A stretch of 64,000 nt of DNA from Comamonadaceae bacterium 2FH (GTDB lineage Bacteria; Pseudomonadota; Gammaproteobacteria; Burkholderiales; Burkholderiaceae_C). The position numbers were made by a program, and so were the translations under genes. Below the pieces are notes generated by a model. It had not been told where the DNA came from and searched no databases. It was given only the letters and a program-made list of their open reading frames with translations. The stretch's first letter is position 1; each line of letters opens with the position of its first letter. The DNA lies in assembly GCA_005503335.1 (NCBI GenBank), contig SCMQ01000005.1, positions 141,659-205,658 of the forward strand, written 5' to 3'. Below are positions 19,507 to 30,162 of this stretch, one piece after another.

Positions 19507-20520
19507 GTGATCAATCGCAGAACGCTCATCCAATCCGGCGCCATGGCCGCCTCGATGCTGGTGCCCGGCCTGGCGCCGGCGCAGGGCCGAGCCCCGGAGT
19601 TCCGCTTCAAGCTGGGCACCGACCTGCCGGTGACCCATTCGGTGAACGTGCGCCTGAAGGAGGCGATCGCCGCCATCGCCGCCGAGACGGGCGGCCGTGT
19701 GGAGATCCAGCTGTTCCCGAACAACCAGCTGGGCAGCGACTCGGACATGATGTCCCAGATCCGCTCGGGCGCCCTGGAGCTGGCGACCTTCCCCGGCACG
19801 GTGATGTCCACCCTGATCCCGGCCACCGCGCTGACGGGCGCGGGCTTCCTGTTCTCCGGCTACGACAAGGTCTGGTCCGCCATGGACGGCGCGGTAGGCA
19901 ACTACATCCGCGCCTCGATCGAGAAGGTCAACCTGGTGCCCTTCTCCACCGTCTGGGACAACGGTTTCCGCCAGGTGACTTCCAGCACCAGGCCGATCCG
20001 CACCCCCGAGGACCTGAAGAACTTCAAGATCCGCGTGCCCGTGGTGCCGCTGTGGGTCAGCATGTTCAAGGCCCTGGGCGCTGCGCCGGTGAGCCTGCCG
20101 CTGAGCGAGGCCTATCAGGCCCTGCAGACCAAGGTGGCCGACGGCCAGGAGAACCCGCTGGCGCTGATCGAGTCGGCCAAGTTCTTCGAGGTGCAGAAGT
20201 ACTGCTCGCTGACCAACCACTCCTGGGACGGCTTCTGGTTCGTCGCCAACGGCAAGCTGTGGAAGTCGCTGCCGGCGGACATCCAGGCCGTGATGGCCAA
20301 GCACATCAACGCCGCGGCGCGCAAGCAGCGGGACGACATCGCCCGCGCCAACGTCGACCTGCAAAAGCAGCTCGAGGCCAAGGGCCTGGTGTTCAACCAG
20401 GTGGACACCGCGGCCTTCCGCCAGGCGCTGGCCGGCAGCGGCTTCTACGCGCAGGTCAAGGAGCGTTTCGGCGCCGACGCCTGGTCGCTGCTGCAGCCCT
20501 TCACCGGCAACCCCGCCTGA
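19507..20520 (+). CDS. TRAP transporter substrate-binding protein, DctP family
   Basis: The protein has 337 residues from the GTG at 19507, preceded by GGAG; upstream ATG codons in frame lie inside the operator region. The N-terminus NRRTLIQSGAMAASMLVPG is a Tat-like signal with paired arginines. The mature domain begins FRFKLGTDLPVTHSVNVRLK and contains GGRVEIQLFPNNQLGSD and FKIRVPVVPLW, the latter with the conserved arginine that pairs with the ligand carboxylate. It binds an organic acid in the periplasm and delivers it to the fused DctQM membrane protein encoded 10 bases downstream. The ligand is probably the acid activated by the divergent CoA ligase. Confidence 0.92.
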   Translation: MINRRTLIQSGAMAASMLVPGLAPAQGRAPEFRFKLGTDLPVTHSVNVRLKEAIAAIAAETGGRVEIQLFPNNQLGSDSDMMSQIRSGALELATFPGTVMSTLIPATALTGAGFLFSGYDKVWSAMDGAVGNYIRASIEKVNLVPFSTVWDNGFRQVTSSTRPIRTPEDLKNFKIRVPVVPLWVSMFKALGAAPVSLPLSEAYQALQTKVADGQENPLALIESAKFFEVQKYCSLTNHSWDGFWFVANGKLWKSLPADIQAVMAKHINAAARKQRDDIARANVDLQKQLEAKGLVFNQVDTAAFRQALAGSGFYAQVKERFGADAWSLLQPFTGNPA

Positions 20521-20530
20521 GGCCCGCGCC

Positions 20531-22423
20531 ATGGATGCCTCCGTCCACTTCCACGGCGCCGCGGCGCAGGTGCCGGCGAGCCGCCCGGCGCTGCGCTGGG
20601 TCGACCCCCTCGACCGCTACCTGGGCGGGGGCATCGAACGGCTGGCCGCCGCGCTCATCGCCATCGAGATCGCCATCCTGCTGGCCGGCGTGACCGCACG
20701 CTACCTGCTGCACACGCCGCTGGTGTGGACCGACGAGGCGGCGTCCCTCCTGTTCCTGTGGCTGGCCGTGCTCGGCGCGGTGGTCGCCTTCCGCCGCGGC
20801 GAGCACATGCGCATGACCGCGCTGGTGGCCAAGGCCTCGCCCGCCACCCGCGCCTTCCTGGACACGGTGGCCATCGCCGCCGCGCTGGCCTTCCTGCTGC
20901 TCAACGCCTGGCCGGCGCTCGAGTACGCGATGGAGGAGCTGCACGTCACCACGCCGGCGCTGGACATCTCCTCGGCCTGGCGCGCCTCGGCCCTGCCGGT
21001 GGGCCTGGCGCTGATGGCCGTGATGTCGCTGCTGCGCCTGCTGCGCACCGCGCGCGGCTCGACGGCCCTGGCGGCGGTCGCCACCGTGGTCCTGCTGTGC
21101 GCCGGCATGGCCGCGCTCTCGCCGCTGCTGCGCGGCCTGGGCAACCTCAACCTGGTGATCTTCTTCGTCGGCATCACCGCCGCCTGCGTGCTGGCCGGCG
21201 TGCCGATCGCGGTGTCCTTCGGCCTGGCCACCTTCGGCTTCCTGGCACTGACGACGAAGGTGCCGGTGGGCGTGATCGTGGGCCGCATGGACGAGGGCAT
21301 GTCGCACATCGTGTTGCTGTCGGTGCCGCTGTTCGTCTTCCTGGGCCTGCTGATCGAGATGACCGGCATGGCCCGCGCCATGGTGGCCCTGCTGGCCAGC
21401 CTGCTGGGCCATGTGCGCGGCGGCCTGTCCTATGTGCTGATCGGCGCGATGTACCTGGTCTCGGGCATCTCCGGCTCCAAGGTCGCGGACATGGCCGCCT
21501 GCGCGCCGGTGTTGTTCCCCGAGATGCGCAAGCGCGGCGCCAAGGACGGCGACCTGGTGGCCCTGCTGTCGGCCAGCGGCGCGCAGACCGAGACCATCCC
21601 GCCCAGCCTGGTGCTCATCACGATCGGCTCGGTGACCGGCGTGTCGATCGCGGCGCTGTTCGCCGGCGGCATGCTGCCCGGGGTGGTGATGGGCCTGGCG
21701 CTGTGCGCGGTGATCGGCTGGCGCTACCGTGGCGAGGACCTGTCGGCCGTGCGCCGGGCCACGCGCGGCGAGATCGGCCGTGCGGCCCTGGTGGCCCTGC
21801 CGGCCATCGCACTGCCCTTCGTGATCCGGGCCGCGGTGGTCAACGGCGTGGCCACGGCCACCGAGGTCTCGACGCTGGGCATCGCCTATGCGGTGCTGGC
21901 CGGCCTGCTGTTCTACCGCCAGTTCGACTGGTCCCGCCTGCGCCCCATGCTGGTGGAGACGGCCGCGCTGTCCGGCGCCATCCTGTTCATCATCGGCACC
22001 GCCACCGGCATGGCCTGGTCGCTCACGCAGTCGGGCTTCTCCAACAGCCTGGCGCAGGCCATGGGCAGCCTACCCGGCGGGGCGGCGATGTTCCTGCTGG
22101 TGTCCATCGTCGCCTTCGTCATCCTGGGCAGCGTGCTGGAGGGCATTCCGGCGATCGTGCTGTTCGGCCCGCTGCTGTTCCCGATCGCCCGCCAGGTCGG
22201 CGTGCACGAGGTGCATTACGCCATGGTGGTGGTGCTGGCCATGGGCATAGGCCTGTTCGCACCGCCCTTTGGCGTGGGCTACTACGCCGCCTGCGCTATC
22301 GGCCGCGTCGACCCCAAGGACGGCATGCGAGCCATCGTCGGCTACATGCTGGCCCTGCTGGCCGGCCTGGCCGTGATCGCCGCCGTCCCCTGGATTTCCA
22401 CCGGCTTCCTGCCCGGCCGCTGA
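20531..22423 (+). CDS. TRAP transporter fused small and large permease subunits (DctQ-DctM)
   Basis: A 630-residue integral membrane protein. Residues about 25-175 form the four-helix DctQ unit, with TPLVWTDEAASLLFLWLAVL and FRRGEHMRMTAL as its signatures. From about residue 180 the DctM unit begins, with LAGVPIAVSFGLATFGFLAL, VPLFVFLGLLIEMTGMA, and LVSGISGSKVADMAA, the conserved scaffold glycine/serine loop. LFAPPFGVGYY occurs near the end. Separate dctQ and dctM genes are more common, although fused forms are known. With the upstream receptor it should import an organic acid driven by a sodium gradient. It is followed by the ThDP enzyme 21 bases on. Confidence 0.92.
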   Translation: MDASVHFHGAAAQVPASRPALRWVDPLDRYLGGGIERLAAALIAIEIAILLAGVTARYLLHTPLVWTDEAASLLFLWLAVLGAVVAFRRGEHMRMTALVAKASPATRAFLDTVAIAAALAFLLLNAWPALEYAMEELHVTTPALDISSAWRASALPVGLALMAVMSLLRLLRTARGSTALAAVATVVLLCAGMAALSPLLRGLGNLNLVIFFVGITAACVLAGVPIAVSFGLATFGFLALTTKVPVGVIVGRMDEGMSHIVLLSVPLFVFLGLLIEMTGMARAMVALLASLLGHVRGGLSYVLIGAMYLVSGISGSKVADMAACAPVLFPEMRKRGAKDGDLVALLSASGAQTETIPPSLVLITIGSVTGVSIAALFAGGMLPGVVMGLALCAVIGWRYRGEDLSAVRRATRGEIGRAALVALPAIALPFVIRAAVVNGVATATEVSTLGIAYAVLAGLLFYRQFDWSRLRPMLVETAALSGAILFIIGTATGMAWSLTQSGFSNSLAQAMGSLPGGAAMFLLVSIVAFVILGSVLEGIPAIVLFGPLLFPIARQVGVHEVHYAMVVVLAMGIGLFAPPFGVGYYAACAIGRVDPKDGMRAIVGYMLALLAGLAVIAAVPWISTGFLPGR

Positions 22424-22444
22424 GCCTCTTCAAGGAGCAACCCC

Positions 22445-24166
22445 ATGAGCAATCCCCATATCACCGACGACAGCGCCGCGGCGCTCATCGCGCGCTTCCT
22501 CAAGGCGCGCGGCGTGGACCGCGTGTTCGCCCTGTGCGGCGGCCACGTCATGCCGATCTGGATGCGGCTGGACGCCGAAGGCATCCGCATCGTCGACGTG
22601 CGCGACGAGCGCGCCGCCGTCTACATGGCCCATGCCCACGCCGAGCTCACCGGTGGCCTGGGCGTGGCCCTGGTGACCGCCGGCCCGGGCGTCACCAACG
22701 CCATGACCGGCATCGCCAACGCCCACGTGGCACGCGCGCCGGTGCTGGTGCTCTCGGGCACGCCGCCGCGCCCGCAGGAGAACCGCGGCGCGCTGCAGGA
22801 CATGTCGCACGTGGAGTTCGTCCGTCCGCTCACCCGCTATGCGCGCACCGTGCGCGAGCCCGCGCTGGTGCTGCAGGAGCTGGACGAGGCGGTGGCCCGC
22901 GCACAAGGCCATGCCGGCGAGCCCGGCCCGGCCTACCTGGACTTCCCGGTCGACACCCTGCGCGCCAGCGTGCCCAGCGCGGTCCAGCTGCCCGAGCTGT
23001 TCGCGCCCCGCCGCAAGCCCGTGCTGGGGCCCGACCCCGAGGCGGTGAAGCAGGCGGTGGAGCTGCTGTGGAACGCGCGTCGCCCGCTGGTGATCACCGG
23101 CCGCGGCGCGCGCGAGGCCGCCGAGCCGCTGCTGCGCCTGCTCGACCGGCTGGGCGCGCTGTACCTGGACACCGGCGAAAGCCGCGGCCTGGTGCCCGAT
23201 GCCCATCCCTCGGTGGTGGCCGCGATGCGGGGCACCGTGATGGGCGAGGCCGACGTGGTGCTGACCATAGGCCGCCGGCTGGACTTCCAGCTGGCCTACG
23301 GCTCGCCCGCCGTGTTCGGACCGGCGAAGTTCGTGCGCATCGCCGACTGCGCCAGCGAACTGCGCGACAACCGCCGCGGTGCGGCCGAGGTGCTGGCCAG
23401 CCCCGCCGCCGCGCTGGAGGCGCTGCTGGCCCAGGCCGGCGAACGCGCGCCGGCCACCGACCGCGAGTGGGCCGCCCGCCACCGCGCCGGGCACGATGCG
23501 CGGGCGGCCAAGCTGGTGCAGGCCATGTCGAACGCGCCCGCCGGCAGCGATGGGCTGATGCATCCCAACCGCCTGCTCGCCGCGCTGCGCGAGGCGTTGC
23601 CGCAGGACGCCATCGTCGTGGCCGACGGCGGCGACTTCCTGAGCTTCGCCCGCGTGGGGCTGCCGGCCTCCACCTACCTCGATCCCGGCCCCCTGGGCTG
23701 CATAGGCGTGGGCACGCCCTTCGGCGTGGCCGCCAGCCTGGCCTGCCCGGACAGGACCGTGGTGGTGGCCACCGGCGACGGGTCCTTCGGCTTCAACGCG
23801 ATGGAGATCGACACCGCGGCGCGCCACCGGGCGCCGGTGCTCATCGTGGTGGCGAACAACGGATCCTGGGCCATCGAGGTGCGCGACCAGCAGGAGACGC
23901 ACGGCAAGGTGGTGGGCACGCGGCTGCAGTTCAGCGACCACGCCGCCATGGCCCGGGCCTTCGGCCTGCACGCCGAACGCGTGGAGCGCCCCGAGGACCT
24001 GCCCGGCGCGATCCAGCGCGCCCTGGCCAACCGCCCGGCGCTGCTGGACGTGCTGGTCACGCCCGAGGCCGCGTCCTCCGACGCCAAGAGCGGCCTGGCC
24101 TGGGTGCCCGACCTGCAGGCCCTGGGCGCCTGGGACGAGGCCGAACGCGCCTGGCGCGAGGGCTGA
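22445..24166 (+). CDS. Thiamine diphosphate-dependent enzyme (acetolactate synthase / 2-hydroxyacyl-CoA lyase superfamily)
   Basis: The 573-residue protein has the three-domain plan of ThDP decarboxylases and synthases. DERAAVYMAHAHAELTGG near residue 50 carries the catalytic glutamate. ALVTAGPGVTNAMTGIANAH follows as usual. The ThDP site starts at TGDGSFGFNAMEID near 445 and ends in VVANN, the GDG-x-NN signature. AGGAG-type bases precede ATG 22445. Next to a CoA ligase and an acyl-CoA dehydrogenase it could be a 2-hydroxyacyl-CoA lyase or a decarboxylase rather than a true acetolactate synthase; no regulatory ilvN-like partner is present. The reaction is not decided by sequence alone. Confidence 0.88.
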   Translation: MSNPHITDDSAAALIARFLKARGVDRVFALCGGHVMPIWMRLDAEGIRIVDVRDERAAVYMAHAHAELTGGLGVALVTAGPGVTNAMTGIANAHVARAPVLVLSGTPPRPQENRGALQDMSHVEFVRPLTRYARTVREPALVLQELDEAVARAQGHAGEPGPAYLDFPVDTLRASVPSAVQLPELFAPRRKPVLGPDPEAVKQAVELLWNARRPLVITGRGAREAAEPLLRLLDRLGALYLDTGESRGLVPDAHPSVVAAMRGTVMGEADVVLTIGRRLDFQLAYGSPAVFGPAKFVRIADCASELRDNRRGAAEVLASPAAALEALLAQAGERAPATDREWAARHRAGHDARAAKLVQAMSNAPAGSDGLMHPNRLLAALREALPQDAIVVADGGDFLSFARVGLPASTYLDPGPLGCIGVGTPFGVAASLACPDRTVVVATGDGSFGFNAMEIDTAARHRAPVLIVVANNGSWAIEVRDQQETHGKVVGTRLQFSDHAAMARAFGLHAERVERPEDLPGAIQRALANRPALLDVLVTPEAASSDAKSGLAWVPDLQALGAWDEAERAWREG

Positions 24167-24191
24167 TCGCCACCGAGACACAAGGAAACCC

Positions 24192-25372
<1,181 letters not shown>

Positions 25373-25376
<4 letters not shown>

Positions 25377-26149
25377 CGCACCCCGTGGACGCCTTCCGCC
25401 TCGACGGGCGCACGGCCCTGGTCACCGGCGCCTCCAGCGGCCTGGGCCGCCATTTCGCCGGCACACTCGCGCGCGCCGGCGCGCGGCTGGTGGTGGCCGC
25501 GCGCCGCAGCGAACGCCTGCAGGACCTGGTCGCGCATCTGCGCGAGGCCGGCCACCAGGCCCTGGCCGTGCCCATGGACGTGACCGACCCGGCCAGCGTG
25601 GCCGCGGCCTTCGACGCCATGGCTGGCGAATGGGGCGCGCCCGACCTGGTCGTGAACAGCGCCGGCGTGGCCGTCTCGCGCCCCTTGCTGGAGCAGTCCG
25701 TGCAGGACTGGGACAGCGTGGTCGACACCAACCTCAAGGGCGCCTGGCTGGTCTCGCAGGAAGCCGCGCGCCGGCTGCTGGCGCAGGGCCGGCCCGGCGC
25801 CATCGTCAACATCGCCTCCATCACCGGCGAACGGGTGGCCGGCGGCGTCGCGCCCTACTGCGCCTCCAAGGCCGGCCTGCTGCACCTGACCCGCGCCATG
25901 GCGCTGGAGCTGGCGCGCGCCGGCATCCGCGTCAACGCGCTGGCGCCGGGCTACGTGGCCACCGAGCTCAATGCCGGCTTCCTGGCCTCCGAGGCGGGCG
26001 AGCGGCTGAAGGCGCGCATCCCGCAGAAGCGCTTCGGCCGGCCCGAGGACCTGGACGGCCCGCTGCTGCTGCTGGCCAGCGACGCCGGCCGCTTCATGAC
26101 CGGCAGTGTCGTCGCCGCCGACGGCGGCCACCTGGTGGGCAGCCTGTGA
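25373..26149 (+). CDS. SDR family oxidoreductase
   Basis: A classical 258-residue SDR. The start ATG at 25373 overlaps the acyl-CoA dehydrogenase stop by four bases, so translation is probably coupled. ALVTGASSGLGRHFAGTLAR near residue 15-35 is the cofactor motif, and PMDVTD precedes the NSAGVAV strand. VNIASITGE holds the serine and APYCASKAGLLHLTRAMALE the YxxxK pair. MTGSVVAADGG closes the domain. It probably carries out an NAD(P)-dependent 3-hydroxyacyl-CoA or related alcohol step after the dehydrogenase. The gene is in the middle of a tightly packed operon; the next gene overlaps it too. Confidence 0.93.
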
Positions 26150-27171
26150 GCGCCGCGCTGCCCGATGCCGCCCGCCTGGCCGACTGGCTGCGGGCACAGG
26201 TGCGGCCCTTCCGCGGCGGCGTGCAGGTCGAGCCGCTGGCCGGCGGCCAGTCCAACCCGACCTTCCGCGTCACCGCCGGCGAGCATCGCTGGGTGCTGCG
26301 GCGCAAACCGCCCGGCGTGCTGCTGGCATCGGCCCATGCGGTCGAGCGCGAGTTCCGCGTCATGCGCGCGCTGCAAGGCACGGCGGTGCCGGTGCCCGCC
26401 ATGCACGCGCTGTGCGAGGACGCCTCGGTCATAGGCAGCCCCTTCTATGTGATGGACTTCGTCGAAGGCCGGGTGCTGGCCGACCCCGCGCTGCCGGGCA
26501 TGGACCCGGCAGCGCGGGCCGCCATCTACTCGGAGCTGCAGCGCGTGATGGGCGCCATCCACCGCGTGGACGTCCAGGCCGTCGGGCTGGCCGACTTCGG
26601 CCGTCCGCAGAACTACCTGGCGCGCCAGGTCGAGCGCTGGACGCGCCAGTACCGCGCCAGCGAGACCGAACGCATCGAGGCGATGGAGCACCTGATCGCA
26701 TGGCTGCCCGCGCACCTGCCAAGCCACGAGGAGGCGGCCCTGGTGCACGGCGACTTCCGCATCGACAACGTGATCTTCCATCCCAGCTTGCCCCGCGCGG
26801 TGGCGGTGATCGACTGGGAGCTGTCCACCCTGGGCCACCCGGTGGTCGACTTCGCCTACCACGCCATGGCCTGGCGCGTGACGCCCGACGAGTTCCGGGG
26901 CCTGCGCGGCCACGACCTGGCGGCCCTGGGCATTCCCGACGAGGCGGCCCACGCCGCCGGCTACTGCGCGCGCGTCGGCCGCACCGACCTGCCCCACTGG
27001 GAGTACTGCCTGGTCTTCAACATGTTCCGCATGGCGGCCATCCTCCAGGGCATCCTGGCGCGTGCCCGCGCGGGCAACGCCGCCGCAGCCGATGCCCAGG
27101 CCACCGGCCAGCGCGCGCGCCGCATGGCCGAGGCCGGATCGCGCCTGGCCCGGCAGGTCACGGGGGCCTGA
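26146..27171 (+). CDS. APH-type phosphotransferase family protein (ACAD10/11-associated kinase)
   Basis: The 341-residue protein starts at a GTG (26146) that overlaps the stop of the SDR gene. It has the aminoglycoside-phosphotransferase kinase fold. PLAGGQSNPTFRVTAGEHRW is the nucleotide loop, WVLRRKPPG carries the ATP-binding lysine, LVHGDFRIDNVIFHP near residue 205 is the catalytic HGDxxxxN motif, and AVIDWELSTLGHPVVD gives the metal-binding aspartate. In family members linked to acyl-CoA dehydrogenases, including the fused mammalian ACAD10 and ACAD11, such kinases phosphorylate 4-hydroxyacyl-CoAs before dehydrogenation. Lying two genes from an acyl-CoA dehydrogenase, this enzyme may do the same here. 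Antibiotic resistance is unlikely. Confidence 0.88.
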   Translation: MSAALPDAARLADWLRAQVRPFRGGVQVEPLAGGQSNPTFRVTAGEHRWVLRRKPPGVLLASAHAVEREFRVMRALQGTAVPVPAMHALCEDASVIGSPFYVMDFVEGRVLADPALPGMDPAARAAIYSELQRVMGAIHRVDVQAVGLADFGRPQNYLARQVERWTRQYRASETERIEAMEHLIAWLPAHLPSHEEAALVHGDFRIDNVIFHPSLPRAVAVIDWELSTLGHPVVDFAYHAMAWRVTPDEFRGLRGHDLAALGIPDEAAHAAGYCARVGRTDLPHWEYCLVFNMFRMAAILQGILARARAGNAAAADAQATGQRARRMAEAGSRLARQVTGA

Positions 27172-28154
27172 TGGCGCTGCTGGCCCAGATTCTGGGCGTG
27201 ACCTTCCCCTTCTTCGCGCTGGTGCTGTGCGGCTTCGTGGCGGCACGCCGGCGCCTCGTCGGCTTCGAGGCGATCCCGGGGCTCAACGTCTTCGTGCTGT
27301 ATCTGGCGCTGCCGTGCATGCTGTACCGCTTCGCCGCGCGCACGCCGCTGGCCCAGCTGCTCGACGCGGGCGTGGTGCTGACCTACCTGCTGGCCGGCCT
27401 GGCCATGCTGGCGCTGGCCCTGGCGGCCGCCCGGCGTCGCGGGCTGGGCTGGAACGACGCCGCCTTCGGCGCGCTGGTGGCGGCCTTCCCAAATTCGGGC
27501 TTCATGGGCGTTCCGCTGCTGGTGGCCCTGCTGGGGCCGCTGGCGTCCGCGCCGGCCATCGTCACCCTGGCGCTGGACATGGTGCTGACCTCGTCGGTCT
27601 GCATCGCGCTGTCGCGGCTGGACGCCGGCGGCGCGCAGGGCCCCGGCCGCGCGGCGGCACTGGCCCTGCGCGGCATGGCGGCCAACCCGCTGCCCTGGGC
27701 CATCCTGCTGGGCGTGGCATCCTCGGCCACCGGGCTGCAGGCGCCGCCGCCGCTGGAGCGCGTGGTGGGCCTGCTGGCCGACTGCGCCTCGCCCGCGGCG
27801 CTGTTCACCCTGGGTTGCGTGCTGGCGCGCACCCGGCACCAGGCGGCGCAGGCCAAGGTCGCCGGCACGCGCCTACGCGGCGACGTGCTGGAGGTGGCGC
27901 TGCTCAAGCTGCTGGTGCATCCGCTGGTGGTGCTGGCCCTGGGACTGGCGCTGGATCCGTTCAGCGCCCTGGTGCTGGTGCTGGTCGCGGCCCTGCCCAG
28001 CGCCAGCAACGTGCCCATGCTGGCCGAGCGCTTCGGCGCGCAGGACGGCCGCATCGCCCAGGTCGTGCTGCTGACCACGGCCGCGGCCTTCCTGACCTTC
28101 TCCGTGGCCGTCGCCCTGCGTGTGCCGGCCGGCGGGCTGGCGCGGCTGGGTTAG
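27171..28154 (+). CDS. AEC family auxin-efflux-carrier-type permease
   Basis: A 327-residue hydrophobic protein with about ten membrane segments. Segments such as VTFPFFALVLCGFVAARRR, LNVFVLYLALPCMLYRF and GALVAAFPNSGFMGVPLLVA contain the NSGFMGxP turn typical of AEC (malonate/auxin carrier) permeases. The start ATG overlaps the stop of the kinase gene by one base (TGATG), so it is part of the same operon. AEC proteins move carboxylates such as malonate or malate across the inner membrane. It may export or import a by-product of the pathway. The substrate is not defined. Confidence 0.88.
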   Translation: MALLAQILGVTFPFFALVLCGFVAARRRLVGFEAIPGLNVFVLYLALPCMLYRFAARTPLAQLLDAGVVLTYLLAGLAMLALALAAARRRGLGWNDAAFGALVAAFPNSGFMGVPLLVALLGPLASAPAIVTLALDMVLTSSVCIALSRLDAGGAQGPGRAAALALRGMAANPLPWAILLGVASSATGLQAPPPLERVVGLLADCASPAALFTLGCVLARTRHQAAQAKVAGTRLRGDVLEVALLKLLVHPLVVLALGLALDPFSALVLVLVAALPSASNVPMLAERFGAQDGRIAQVVLLTTAAAFLTFSVAVALRVPAGGLARLG

Positions 28155-28315
28155 GGCTTGTTAACGCACGGCCTCGGTCCAGTGCAGACATGCGGATGTC
28201 ACGAGCCAGGCGCAGACTCGGGCGCGACCAACACGACAGCTTCTGATCCAGGCGTAGCCGCGACCCTGCGGCGTTCCGTGTGATGATCCGGCCTGGTACC
28301 ACCGCGGAGAATCCC

Positions 28316-29494
28316 ATGGCCTCAGCCCCCGACCACGTCAGCATGGCGCTGTTCTGCGACTTCGAGAACGTCGCGCTCGGCGTGCGCGACGCCAAGTATG
28401 AAAAATTCGACATCAAGCCGGTGCTGGAGCGCCTGCTGCTCAAGGGCAGCATCGTGGTCAAGAAGGCGTATTGCGACTGGGAGCGCTACAAGGGCTTCAA
28501 GGCCGGCATGCACGAGGCCAACTTCGAGCTGATCGAGATTCCGCATGTGCGCCAGTCGGGCAAGAACTCGGCCGACATCCGCCTGGTGGTGGACGCGCTG
28601 GACCTGTGCTACACCAAGTCGCATGTCGACACCTTCGTCATCATCAGCGGCGATTCGGATTTCTCGCCCCTGGTCTCCAAGCTGCGCGAGAACGCCAAGC
28701 AGGTGATAGGCGTGGGCGTCAAGCAGTCCACCTCGGACCTGCTGATCGCCAATTGCGACGAATTCATCTTCTACGACGACCTGGTGCGCGAGAGCCAGCG
28801 CGCGCTGAGCCGGCGCCAGGCCCCTGGTGCGCCCGCCGCGCCGCGGCGCTCGCCCGAGGAAGAGCGGCACCGCAAGGAGACGCAGGAAGCGCGCCGCAGC
28901 CAGGCCATCGAGATGGCGGCCGAAACCTTCGATGCGCTGATGGCCGAGCGCGGGGACAGCGGCAAGATCTGGGCCTCCGTGCTCAAGGAGGCGATCAAGC
29001 GGCGGCGGCCGGATTTCAACGAGACCTACTACGGCTTCCGCAGCTTCGGCAACCTGCTGGAGGAAGCGCAGGCGCGCGGCCTGCTGGCGTTCGGCCGGGA
29101 CGAGAAATCGGGCGCCTACGTGTACCGCAGCCTCGGCCCCGGCGCTCGCGCTGGCGCCCCGGAGCTGCCCGAGCCGGCGACCGAGCGGCCGGCAGGCCGC
29201 TATTTCCAGCCGGAGCCGCCCGCTGCCCCGGTGGCCGAACCCGCCGAGCCCGCCGAGCCCTTCGAGCGCATCGAGCCCGCCGGTGAGGCGCCCGTTCGGC
29301 CCCGCCGCGCCCGCGGCGGCCGCAAGCCGGCAGCGGCGCCGACGGGCCCGGTGGCGCAGGAAGCCCAGGAACCACCGGCAACGCCCTTGGCCGCAGGCAG
29401 CGCGACGCCGGTCGAGGCCTCTGCCGAGACGCCCGCGAAGCCGCGCAAGACCACCGCGCGGCCGCGGAAGTCCTCTGCGGCCGCACCCTCCTGA
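28316..29494 (+). CDS. NYN domain protein with OST-HTH/LOTUS domain (LabA-like)
   Basis: The protein has 392 residues from ATG 28316; a further ATG at 28280 is in frame but the domain starts just after 28316. Residues about 10-155 form the NYN/PIN-like nuclease domain: ALFCDFENVALGVRD has the first acidic pair, KNSADIRLVVDALDL and TFVIISGDSDFSPLV the others. Residues about 190-275 are an OST-HTH/LOTUS domain ending in SFGNLLEEAQARGLL, which in other proteins binds RNA. The last 110 residues are Pro/Ala/Glu/Arg-rich and probably disordered. The family is suspected of RNA processing, but no target is known here. It is transcribed alone, from its own promoter. Confidence 0.88.
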   Translation: MASAPDHVSMALFCDFENVALGVRDAKYEKFDIKPVLERLLLKGSIVVKKAYCDWERYKGFKAGMHEANFELIEIPHVRQSGKNSADIRLVVDALDLCYTKSHVDTFVIISGDSDFSPLVSKLRENAKQVIGVGVKQSTSDLLIANCDEFIFYDDLVRESQRALSRRQAPGAPAAPRRSPEEERHRKETQEARRSQAIEMAAETFDALMAERGDSGKIWASVLKEAIKRRRPDFNETYYGFRSFGNLLEEAQARGLLAFGRDEKSGAYVYRSLGPGARAGAPELPEPATERPAGRYFQPEPPAAPVAEPAEPAEPFERIEPAGEAPVRPRRARGGRKPAAAPTGPVAQEAQEPPATPLAAGSATPVEASAETPAKPRKTTARPRKSSAAAPS

Positions 29495-29612
29495 GCCCGC
29501 GCGTGGCCACCCGCGCCTGGCCGCAATCGCATTGAAGTAGCGCCGCTCGATGTCTCGCAGCCGGTACAGCGGCTTCCCCGCCATGACCGCGATGGCGAGC
29601 CTGGGGGCCGGT

Positions 29613-30056
29613 TCAGGCGGCGACCGACACGCCGTGGTCGCGCAGGATGTCCATCACCTTGGGCAGGTCCGGCGGCCCCGGCGGGATCTCCTGGTCCAGC
29701 TTCCTGAACATCGCGGTCGCCGCCGCGCCCTGGCCGGCGATCTCCAGCATCGCGCCGCCGCCCGGGCCGAACTGGAAGGCGTGCACCGTGCCGGCCGGCA
29801 CATGGATGAAGCTGCCCGCCTGCCCGCGCACCGGCTGGCCGTCGACCAGGCAGTCCACGCGGCCGCGCAGCACATAGAAGGACTCATCCCAGCCGTGGCT
29901 GTGCGGCGGCGGGCCCGCGCCCTCGGGGCCTTCCTGCAGCGTCACCTCGTGGCTGCCGGTCTGCTCGCGCGAGGCCAGCACGGTGATGTTCACCCCGATC
30001 ACGCGCAGCGGCGCGGCGCAGGCGTCGGCGGCGAGGGTGATGGCTTGCTTGCTCAT
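29613..30056 (-). CDS. Cupin domain protein
   Basis: A 147-residue single-domain cupin. ATG 30056 is preceded by AGGAGT at a good distance, and longer in-frame extensions are non-coding. GPPPHSHGWDESFYVLRGRV is the first cupin motif with two histidines and a glutamate for metal binding, and HVPAGTVHAFQFG is the second with the third histidine. Such small cupins may be isomerases, dioxygenases or sensors. It is divergent from a LysR regulator 136 bases away, so the regulator probably controls it. The substrate is unknown. Confidence 0.85.
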   Translation of the reverse strand: MSKQAITLAADACAAPLRVIGVNITVLASREQTGSHEVTLQEGPEGAGPPPHSHGWDESFYVLRGRVDCLVDGQPVRGQAGSFIHVPAGTVHAFQFGPGGGAMLEIAGQGAAATAMFRKLDQEIPPGPPDLPKVMDILRDHGVSVAA

Positions 30057-30162
30057 TTCTGGACTCCTGAAGCTGGATCGACGAAGGGGCCGGCTGCAGC
30101 ATGCAGCGCGGCGCCAGCTCCATTCAAACTGTTTCCTTTCACCGAATAAACATCGATTCATC

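Noticed and set aside
26146..27171. Antibiotic resistance by the APH-type protein
   Set aside because: It is embedded in an acyl-CoA dehydrogenase operon and is of the ACAD-associated type, so an aminoglycoside substrate is unlikely.
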